Part shown: piece by piece, positions 5,842-10,672 of the stretch
Numbering within the stretch: position 1 is the stretch's first letter
Layout: each line of letters starts with the position of its first letter
Origin: Candidatus Sulfopaludibacter sp. SbA3
Lineage (GTDB): Bacteria > Acidobacteriota > Terriglobia > 2-12-FULL-54-10
Direction of reading: 5' to 3'
NCBI GenBank assembly: GCA_945865705.1
Contig: CAMBEY010000082.1
Span: 1 to 10,672, forward strand
Length of the DNA: 10,672 nt
Program-made: the position numbers and the translations under genes
Notes under the pieces: model-generated
The model's database searches: none
Seen by the model: the letters and a program-made list of their open reading frames with translations, nothing else
What the model was told of the DNA's origin: nothing

Positions 5842-6249
5842 TTATTCACCTACTAAGTCGAAGCTGCTGGAGCCGGGCTTGCGGACGGTGGAGAACAGGG
5901 CCTGCCACTCCGGGCGGCGATTGGATTCCGAGTAGGCCCGCTTGGACTTGAGACTATCGAACTCCAGGGCGATGGCATGAGTGCGCTTCTCTCCATTGAA
6001 TTCAACGTCGGAACCGAGCTTGCCCGCCCAAATGCGTTGCAGGCCGGGGAACATATCGGGGAGCTTGGCGAGGCCAGCCTTGAAATGGTCGAACTCGGTC
6101 TGGGTGAGGCCGTCTTTGGCGGTCCAGGAGGCGCAGTGGATCATGGTCTTCTGCGTTTGAAAGTCTTCCTTGCCGGCGGCCCAGCCGGCAAAAAATAGTC
6201 CGATGGCGGCGACTGACAAAAATGCGTTGCGGTTAATCAGGGTCTTCAT
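5842..6249 (-). CDS. exported Dabb-domain (stress-responsive alpha/beta barrel) protein
   Basis: This 135-residue protein starts with a signal peptide (K2, R7, hydrophobic core about 9-25, cleavage likely near W23-A-A-G26). The rest is one Dabb-like ferredoxin-fold domain of about 100 residues: an opening strand TMIHCASW near 35-42, a helix with the family-typical L-P-D-M-F-P-G-L, then T-H-A-I-A-L-E-F-D, and A-Y and E-W-Q-A-L-F near the end. Dabb proteins are usually cytoplasmic dimers, some with polyketide-cyclase-like or stress roles, and many with no known activity. Secreted forms occur in several environmental phyla and their substrate is unknown. The ATG has a good AAGGAG 8 bases upstream. 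It is the last of three minus-strand genes and follows the MFS gene by 65 bp, so it may be co-transcribed with it. Confidence 0.75.
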   Translation of the reverse strand: MKTLINRNAFLSVAAIGLFFAGWAAGKEDFQTQKTMIHCASWTAKDGLTQTEFDHFKAGLAKLPDMFPGLQRIWAGKLGSDVEFNGEKRTHAIALEFDSLKSKRAYSESNRRPEWQALFSTVRKPGSSSFDLVGE

Positions 6250-6257
6250 GGCGTGAT

Positions 6258-6263
6258 CTCCTT
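6258..6263 (-). promoter_or_regulatory. ribosome-binding site of the Dabb gene
   Basis: The minus strand reads AAGGAG here, 8 bases before the ATG at 6249. It is one of the few consensus Shine-Dalgarno sites in the window and fixes that start. Confidence 0.75.
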
Positions 6264-6306
6264 CAATTGAGTTATTGGTAATTACTGCGCAAATTGTTTA
6301 ATTCGG

Positions 6307-6322
6307 GTGAGTGACTACTCAC
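6307..6322. repeat. small perfect hairpin over the MFS stop codon
   Basis: GTGAGT (6307-6312) and ACTCAC (6317-6322) form a 6-bp stem with the loop GACT. The loop and the adjacent stem base carry the TAG stop of the MFS gene on the minus strand. No T-run follows, so it is not a standard terminator; it may affect termination of translation or the Dabb gene's mRNA. Confidence 0.45.
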
Positions 6323-7655
6323 TACGCACTGACTTCTGCACATTGCCGGTCTGCGGGTGGAGGCGCAACACGACGAAGCCGCCGAGGATCAGCGCGACGA
6401 CAACGCAACTGAGTCCCGTGGCGGTGGAGCCTGTTCGCTTCTCGAAGAATCCCAGTATGTACGGTCCGGCAAAGCCGCCCAGGTTGCCAATGGAATTGAT
6501 GAAGCCGATGGAGGCCGCCGCGGCCGCCTGCGTGAGAATGGACGTGGGCAGGGCCCAGAAGGTGGGCGCGAAGGTCCACATACAGGCCATGGCGATAGTG
6601 AGCAGAATCACGGCGGCCAGGGGGTTGGAGCGCAGCACGACACTCAGGCCCAGCATGGTCCCGGCGATAAACATGGGGATGGCCGTGTGCCAGCGGCGCT
6701 CGCGGCGGCGGTCTGACGACCAGCCCACGAAGAGCATCGCGATGAGCATGAACAAATAAGGGACGGCGGCAATGATTGAGACACTCAAGTTACTCAGGCC
6801 CGAGAGCTGCTTGAGCATGGTAGGGAACCAGATGCCGATTCCGTAACTTCCAGTTAGAGCGAGAAAATAAGTCAAAGCAAGCAGCAGTACGGGCGTTGAT
6901 CGCAGCGCTTGCAAAATCGATAAGTGCTGGCGGCTTTCCTTCTCGCGCTTCTCGCGCTCCAACTCACCGATGATCCAGGCCTTCTCGTCATCCGGCAACC
7001 ACTTGGCCTGGTGCGGGCGGTCAGTAAGATAAAAGAGTGTAATAAATCCGAATAGCACGGCGGGAAGACCTTCCAGAATGAATATCCAACGCCAGCCCTC
7101 GACGCCCCACCAGTTGATGCCCAGAATCAATCCAGAGACGGGGGCGCCAATAACATTCGACACAGGGATGGCGGACATGAACAACGCCACGGCCTTGGCG
7201 CGGTCCTCCGCGCGGAACCAGTGAGTGAGATAGACGATCATGCCAGGAAAGAAGCCTGCTTCGGCCATGCCCAGAAAGAAGCGTGCGGCGTAGAACTGTG
7301 GAGCGGTATTCACAAAGCCGATCACGATGGTGGCAAAGCCCCAGGTGATCAGGATGCGCGCGATCCACTTGCGCGCGCTCCAGCGCTCTACCAGAATTGC
7401 GCCGGGTATTTCCAGCAGGAAGTAGCCAATAAAAAAGATGCCTGCGCCGAAACCGAATACCTCAGGCGAGAAGCCCAGGTCGGCGGTCATCTCCAGCGCG
7501 GCGTAGGAGACGTTGACGCGATCCAGAAACGCAATGATGTATAGGATGAATAAGTACGGAATGATACGGCGGGTGATGCGGCGCAGCGCGCGCGCGCCGA
7601 CAGCAGACGCCTCGCCGCGGGGGCCAGTCATGGAACCAATTTGATGATCGCTCAA
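6315..7655 (-). CDS. MFS transporter, anion:cation symporter (ACS) family
   Basis: This 446-residue integral membrane protein probably imports an organic anion such as a sugar acid or aromatic acid with protons or sodium. About twelve helices can be drawn. The first (about 31-44) is followed by the ACS-typical F43-L-D-R-V-N-V-S-Y-A-A-L. Helices 4-5 contain GMAEAGFFPG and the loop WFRAEDRAKA (147-156), and WRWIFILEGLPA (188-199) precedes helix 6. A charged central loop (about 212-246) separates the halves. The substrate cannot be read from sequence. The longest frame begins at a TTG with GAGG four bases upstream. An ATG eight codons later (7631) without a Shine-Dalgarno is the alternative and would give 438 residues. 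It starts 28 bp after the nucleotidyltransferase stop, so the two are probably co-transcribed. Confidence 0.85.
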   Translation of the reverse strand: MSDHQIGSMTGPRGEASAVGARALRRITRRIIPYLFILYIIAFLDRVNVSYAALEMTADLGFSPEVFGFGAGIFFIGYFLLEIPGAILVERWSARKWIARILITWGFATIVIGFVNTAPQFYAARFFLGMAEAGFFPGMIVYLTHWFRAEDRAKAVALFMSAIPVSNVIGAPVSGLILGINWWGVEGWRWIFILEGLPAVLFGFITLFYLTDRPHQAKWLPDDEKAWIIGELEREKREKESRQHLSILQALRSTPVLLLALTYFLALTGSYGIGIWFPTMLKQLSGLSNLSVSIIAAVPYLFMLIAMLFVGWSSDRRRERRWHTAIPMFIAGTMLGLSVVLRSNPLAAVILLTIAMACMWTFAPTFWALPTSILTQAAAAASIGFINSIGNLGGFAGPYILGFFEKRTGSTATGLSCVVVALILGGFVVLRLHPQTGNVQKSVRSE

Positions 7656-7683
7656 AGGTCCTCGCTATTTATTATACGATGAG

Positions 7684-8451
7684 TTACTTAAGCGCTGGCG
7701 TATTTCCGGCTGCCTGAAGTGCCTCGACTGACTCGGCGACTAAGTTGCTTGCTGCGCGAAGTGACTCGAAAGTACCCGCGTCAGTCCACCAGCCGTCGAG
7801 TAAGCTGTGAGTGAGTTTGCCCTCGGTCAGATAACTGTTGTTCAAGTCAGTGATCTCCAGCTCGCCGCGGCCCGAAGGGACTAGAGTCTTGATGCGCTCA
7901 AAGACAGACGCGTCGTAGAAGTAGATACCGATGACCGCGAAGTTGGACTGTGGATCGGCGGGCTTCTCCTCAATCCGAGTGATGCGGCCAGTTTGCTTTC
8001 CGCCTTCAAACACGGGCACGCCGAAGCGGCTGGGGTCATGCACTTCCTTGAGGATAATGTGCGCGCCGTCGGGCTTTTTTCGCACTTCATCAACGATGTG
8101 TCCGATGGGCTTCTCGATGATGTTGTCACCGAGGATCACGCAGATGGGTTCGCCATCGGCGAACGGCTCGGCCAGGCGCAGCGCGTCGGCGATGCCACCT
8201 TCGCCAGCTTGATAAGCGTAGTTTAGCAGGCGCAGGCCAAAGGCCTCGCCATTGCCGAGGAGGCGCAGAAAGTCTCCGGCGTTCTGCCCGCCCGTGACCA
8301 AGAGTATCTCGCGTATCCCGGCGTCCACCAAGGTGCGCAGCGGGAAGTAGATCATCGGCTCGTTGTAGACGGGTAGCAGATGCTTATTGGTGATCTTAGT
8401 GAGCGGGAGCAGCCGAGTGCCTAAGCCTCCTGCCAGAACCACACCTTTCAT
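7684..8451 (-). CDS. short-form sugar-1-phosphate nucleotidyltransferase (glucose-1-phosphate thymidylyltransferase family)
   Basis: This 255-residue cytoplasmic enzyme should join a nucleoside triphosphate to a sugar-1-phosphate, giving for example dTDP-glucose and pyrophosphate for surface polysaccharide synthesis. The signature G8-G-L-G-T-R13 with K23 in KHLLP binds the nucleotide. G108-D109-N110 and D224 (WWTDAGT) match the metal-binding aspartates of RmlA, and E161-E-K-P164 and GRGELEITDLN (194-204) are also RmlA-like. It lacks the C-terminal extension of RmlA (about 290 residues) that contributes the allosteric site, and has GEGGIADA where RmlA has DGLAQA. Nucleotide and sugar preference are therefore uncertain. 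No rmlB, rmlC or rmlD lies nearby. A strong GGGGAGGG supports the ATG. It heads the three-gene minus-strand group and is divergent from the Rieske operon. Confidence 0.85.
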   Translation of the reverse strand: MKGVVLAGGLGTRLLPLTKITNKHLLPVYNEPMIYFPLRTLVDAGIREILLVTGGQNAGDFLRLLGNGEAFGLRLLNYAYQAGEGGIADALRLAEPFADGEPICVILGDNIIEKPIGHIVDEVRKKPDGAHIILKEVHDPSRFGVPVFEGGKQTGRITRIEEKPADPQSNFAVIGIYFYDASVFERIKTLVPSGRGELEITDLNNSYLTEGKLTHSLLDGWWTDAGTFESLRAASNLVAESVEALQAAGNTPALK

Positions 8452-8454
8452 GAA

Positions 8455-8462
8455 CCCTCCCC
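8455..8462 (-). promoter_or_regulatory. ribosome-binding site of the nucleotidyltransferase gene
   Basis: The minus strand reads GGGGAGGG, ending three bases before the ATG at 8451. The spacing is short but the anti-16S match is strong, which fixes this start. Confidence 0.65.
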
Positions 8463-8551
8463 AGCCAATTCAGCAGACTGCGCGGCTCTTGAAGCCTATC
8501 GCGTCTAAATAGACTACCGCAAATTTGCCGCTCAACACAGATGAATATTCC

Positions 8552-8567
8552 TTGCTGCCGGCAGCAA
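8552..8567. promoter_or_regulatory. 16-bp perfect palindrome, operator-like
   Basis: TTGCTGCCGGCAGCAA is fully self-complementary with no spacer, and the symmetry ends at both edges. It lies about midway between the two divergent genes, 104 bp upstream of the TTGACA box and 101 bp upstream of the nucleotidyltransferase ATG. It could be bound by a dimeric regulator; no regulator gene is adjacent. Confidence 0.45.
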
Positions 8568-8671
8568 TTATAGGTGAAGCCGGGAGAATCCTCCAAACCA
8601 AGAATGCTGTTCACTGCATGACACCGTTTCGGATGTGTTGTATATTTTCGCCAGCAGAGGCACTCAAACAC

Positions 8672-8701
8672 TTGACAGGCAAGCAAGAGACGGATGAAAA
8701 T
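8672..8701 (+). promoter_or_regulatory. candidate promoter of the Rieske-cytochrome b operon
   Basis: A perfect -35 TTGACA (8672-8677) is followed after 18 bp by GAAAAT (8696-8701), matching the -10 consensus at four of six positions. Transcription would start near 8708, giving a leader of about 105 bases before the Rieske ATG. Confidence 0.4.
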
Positions 8702-8710
8702 AGATTCCTT

Positions 8711-8732
8711 TGAGCAACGGATTTATTGCTCA
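8711..8732 (+). promoter_or_regulatory. stem-loop or operator dyad in the Rieske leader
   Basis: TGAGCAA (8711-8717) and TTGCTCA (8726-8732) are perfect inverted arms around an 8-base spacer. The dyad begins about 10 bp after the proposed -10 box, so it overlaps or directly follows the predicted transcription start, the usual position for a repressor operator or a 5' stabilising hairpin. Confidence 0.4.
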
Positions 8733-8812
8733 CCTAGCAAGTTGACATTCTTCCTCGCCCCCGCGACGCAGTGCTTTTCGGGCAAGGCGGGCAGAAGGGG
8801 ACCACGAGCGTT

Positions 8813-9385
8813 ATGAGCGAGCCAGAGATTCAGGCCGGACAGGCCGCCGCCTCCAGCGGTGACGCCGCGAATAAAGAAACCGTCAAGATCACACCCAAGG
8901 AAGTCATCAAGGTTCGCCGCCGCCTGGTTACGGCCTCGCTGCTCACCTTCTTCACAGTGGACCTCTTGATGTTCCTGCGCTTCTTCTTTCCGCGCACGCT
9001 GTTCGAGCCCAAGACCAGCTTCATTCTCGGCTACCCCTCGGATTTTTCCTATGGCGTGGACACGCGCTTCCAGCAGAATGCCCGCATCTGGGTGGTGCGC
9101 AACAGCGAAGGACTTTTTGTCATCTATGCGCGCTGCACGCATCTCGGCTGCACGCCAGACTGGAAGGATGGCGAGAACAAGTTCAAGTGCCCCTGCCACG
9201 GCAGCGGTTATGACAACGAGGGCGTAAACTTTGAAGGCCCGGCGCCGCGTCCGATGGATCGCGCGCACGTGGTGCTGAATCCTGGTGGGCAGATTGTGGT
9301 CGATACGGCACGCTTGTATGTCCGCGATCCGTTCCGTGGCGTGGACCAATTTGGCGATGAGGGCGCGATCCTGCGCGGAGTCTGA
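8813..9385 (+). CDS. Rieske [2Fe-2S] iron-sulfur protein of a cytochrome bc-type complex
   Basis: This 190-residue membrane-anchored protein accepts the first electron from quinol at the outer site of the complex. A single helix (about 39-59) follows a charged stretch (KVRRR, 33-37) and serves as an uncleaved anchor. The cluster domain carries both Rieske boxes: C108-T-H110-L-G-C113 and C126-P-C128-H129-G-S131. By analogy to bc1, C108, H110, C126 and H129 bind the cluster and C113-C128 form the disulfide. The GPAPRP element (142-147) follows, as in known members. ATG 8813 was chosen; an in-frame GTG at 8771 would add 14 residues with no better ribosome site, and the nearest AAGGGG lies 12 bases upstream of the ATG. 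Cytochrome b follows 170 bp downstream. Confidence 0.93.
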   Translation: MSEPEIQAGQAAASSGDAANKETVKITPKEVIKVRRRLVTASLLTFFTVDLLMFLRFFFPRTLFEPKTSFILGYPSDFSYGVDTRFQQNARIWVVRNSEGLFVIYARCTHLGCTPDWKDGENKFKCPCHGSGYDNEGVNFEGPAPRPMDRAHVVLNPGGQIVVDTARLYVRDPFRGVDQFGDEGAILRGV

Positions 9386-9405
9386 TGCGTTTTGCGGGAT
9401 GGTGT

Positions 9406-9525
9406 ATCCGGGCCGCGACACTTATGGAGCGTCCAGGATAGTCATTTGCGCGACCAAGTCCCGCTCTCAGGAGCATTTCAGTTATTCGCGCATGGTGGCC
9501 GCTCCATAACTGTCGCGGCTCGGAT
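9406..9525. repeat. 26-bp inverted repeat inside the Rieske-cytochrome b gap
   Basis: Bases 9406-9431 pair with 9500-9525 at 24 of 26 positions, and one of the two mismatches would still pair as G-U in RNA. The spacer is 68 bases. The 120-bp element fills most of the 170-bp gap between the two operon genes and contains no gene. It could be a small non-autonomous mobile element or an mRNA stem-loop setting the relative expression or stability of the two messages. No clear target duplication flanks it. Confidence 0.75.
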
Positions 9526-9541
9526 CAGTCAACGGTAAGGC

Positions 9542-9548
9542 GAGGAGA
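9542..9548 (+). promoter_or_regulatory. ribosome-binding site of cytochrome b
   Basis: GAGGAGA ends 7 bases before the ATG at 9556. An earlier ATG at 9549 abuts the site and is in another frame, so 9556 is the start. Confidence 0.75.
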
Positions 9549-9555
9549 ATGCCGG

Positions 9556-10506
9556 ATGGCAGACGAACAACAGAATATCCCCGGACAAGACGAGAATCCT
9601 GGCGAGCCGAAACCCGCCGCCGGCCTGCTCGATCGCGTCAAAGTGGAGCTTGAACCGTTCAAGGTAAAGCTGGACCAGGACATCAAAGCCCTGAAGCAGC
9701 CGGAGAAGACGCAGCTCTACAAGTCCGTCTTCCGCGTGAAGCACGATGAGACGCCGCGCAGCCGCTCGCTGGGCGTCATCTCCAACGTATTCCTGCACCT
9801 CCACCCGGCGCGCATCAACCGCGATGCCGTGCGCTACAGCTATACCTGGGGCATGGGCGGCATCTCGTTCTACTTGTTCATCGTGCTCACCTTCACCGGC
9901 ATCCTCCTGATGTTCTATTACCATCCGTCGAAGATTCAGGCGTTCCGCGATGTGCTGTATCTGGAGCACGACGTCCCGTTCGGCAAGTTGCTGCGCAACA
10001 TGCACCGTTGGGGCGCGCACCTGATGATTATCACCGTGTGGCTGCACATGTTCCGCGTCTATCTGACCGGCTCCTACAAGAAACCGCGCGAGTTCAACTG
10101 GTGCGTCGGCGTGATCCTCCTGGTCCTGACGCAATTGCTTTCGTTCACCGGCTACCTGTTGCCTGATGATCAGCTTGGATTCTGGGCCGTAACGGTGGGA
10201 ACCAACATGGCGCGCGCTTCACCCATGCTGGGATCAGAAGGCCCGCTGGGGCCTGAGATGGGCATGACTCCGTTCAACGACGTGCGCTTCGCCTTGCTCG
10301 GCGGCTCCATCGTCGACTCCAACGCGCTGCTGCGCGCCTACATCTGGCACTGCGTGGCGATTCCCGTGGTGGTATCGACTTTCCTGGTTGTCCACTTCTG
10401 GCGCGTCCGCAAGGATGGCGGCATCTCCGGCCCTTCGCCTGTGATGCTGGAGAAAGAAATTCGCTGGGACCGTCTGGATGAGTCCACCGTGAAAGGGAGG
10501 GGATAA
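9556..10506 (+). CDS. cytochrome b (b6-type, N-terminal four-helix form) of a quinol:cytochrome c oxidoreductase
   Basis: This 316-residue protein carries electrons across the membrane between the two quinone sites. It has the four-helix b6 form, with helices about 97-122, 143-170, 180-202 and 258-283. Heme ligands are clear: H150 and H164 in helix 2 (14 apart), H265 and H280 in helix 4 (15 apart). The 15-residue step is the b6f-type spacing; bc1 has 14. Family-typical RVYLTGSYKKPREF, TGYLLP and HFWRVRKDGGISGP are present. Aligned to plastid b6, the cysteine that holds the extra heme (C35) is replaced by glycine (about G99). A hydrophilic extension of some 90 residues, rich in Lys/Glu/Pro, precedes helix 1. 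The C-terminal four-helix half (subunit IV/PetD-like) is not fused and must be elsewhere, perhaps downstream. Confidence 0.93.
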   Translation: MADEQQNIPGQDENPGEPKPAAGLLDRVKVELEPFKVKLDQDIKALKQPEKTQLYKSVFRVKHDETPRSRSLGVISNVFLHLHPARINRDAVRYSYTWGMGGISFYLFIVLTFTGILLMFYYHPSKIQAFRDVLYLEHDVPFGKLLRNMHRWGAHLMIITVWLHMFRVYLTGSYKKPREFNWCVGVILLVLTQLLSFTGYLLPDDQLGFWAVTVGTNMARASPMLGSEGPLGPEMGMTPFNDVRFALLGGSIVDSNALLRAYIWHCVAIPVVVSTFLVVHFWRVRKDGGISGPSPVMLEKEIRWDRLDESTVKGRG

Positions 10507-10508
10507 CG

Positions 10509-10672
10509 ATGGATTGGCATCAACTTTGGACCATCATTAGCACCCCGGACAATGTACCGATTGCATCGCTGCTGCTGCTCGTCCCGTTTTACGCCTGGTA
10601 CGGGTTGCGGCAATCGTTCGCCAACGACCGTCTGATCGAGCAACTGGAAGCCGATCCGGCCATGGCCAAGAC
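10509..10672 (+). CDS. membrane-anchored subunit of the cytochrome complex, 5' end only
   Basis: The window cuts this gene after 54 codons. It starts 2 bp beyond the cytochrome b stop with a strong GGGAGGGG (10495-10502) six bases upstream, so it is tightly coupled to cytochrome b. The visible residues include STPDNVPI, a single hydrophobic helix (about 16-33) and a charged FANDRLIEQLEADP. I associate this start with the third gene of similar Rieske/cytochrome b operons, often a membrane-bound c-type cytochrome or further complex subunit, but no heme motif (CxxCH) lies within the window. Subunit identity is therefore an inference. Confidence 0.75.
   Translation, partial: MDWHQLWTIISTPDNVPIASLLLLVPFYAWYGLRQSFANDRLIEQLEADPAMAK

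Larger units (their letters stand above)
8452..8812. other. 361-bp divergent intergenic region
   Basis: No gene was found here. It separates the minus-strand nucleotidyltransferase from the plus-strand Rieske operon and should hold both promoters. Visible elements are a 10-bp palindrome GCAAATTTGC (8519-8528), a 16-bp palindrome (8552-8567), a consensus -35 TTGACA (8672-8677), a dyad (8711-8732) and a second TTGACA (8742-8747) with no matching -10. On the minus strand TTGAGC (complement of 8530-8535) with a poor TATTTA (complement of 8506-8511) is a weak promoter candidate for the nucleotidyltransferase. Confidence 0.6.

Noticed and set aside
8742..8770. Second TTGACA as a promoter for the Rieske gene
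   Set aside because: No acceptable -10 hexamer lies 16-18 bp downstream; the sequence there is GC-rich.
9529..10134. 201-codon minus-strand frame opposite cytochrome b
   Set aside because: It is antisense to a highly conserved cytochrome b and has shadow-frame composition.

Overview
The window looks like a high-GC bacterial chromosome fragment, most likely from an acidobacterium (Acidobacteriota). This is inferred from three things: a SPDG-repeat beta-propeller of the kind that follows Ser/Thr kinases in that phylum, a Rieske/b6-type cytochrome b operon with a membrane-anchored third subunit, and many small palindromic intergenic repeats. No 16S gene or other decisive marker is present, and the phylum call rests on remembered protein families, not a search.

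Layout. (1) 62-2562, plus strand: an exported SurA/PpiC-type peptidyl-prolyl isomerase, an OB-fold/HD-domain protein resembling the YhaM 3'-5' exoribonuclease, and a small PilZ (c-di-GMP-binding type) protein. The first two are 10 bp apart and probably co-transcribed. (2) 2563-2748: a 40-bp perfect inverted repeat separating convergent genes. (3) 2749-4963, minus strand: one large membrane-anchored beta-propeller protein, split into two overlapping reading frames at a run of eight G. Removing one G rejoins them as a 737-residue protein. (4) 4976-5841: no credible gene; instead a dense patchwork of palindromes, a nested hairpin and three short tandem repeats. (5) 5842-8451, minus strand: a short-form sugar-1-phosphate nucleotidyltransferase, an MFS transporter of the anion:cation symporter type, and a small exported Dabb-domain protein, read in that order. 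(6) 8452-8812: a divergent intergenic region with a consensus -35 box, a 16-bp palindrome and a stem-loop dyad. (7) 8813 to the end, plus strand: Rieske iron-sulfur protein, cytochrome b, and the start of a third membrane-anchored subunit cut by the window edge. Together these form a quinol-oxidising cytochrome bc-type complex.

The respiratory operon is the clearest functional unit: the Rieske protein takes one quinol electron at the outer face, cytochrome b carries the other across the membrane, and the downstream gene probably anchors or supplies the electron acceptor. The rest is housekeeping (envelope protein folding, RNA turnover, second-messenger sensing, sugar activation). I found no clear new defence or mobile system. 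The most unusual items are the G8-split propeller gene, the repeat patchwork, the inverted repeat inside the cytochrome operon, and a b6-type cytochrome b that appears to lack the extra-heme cysteine.
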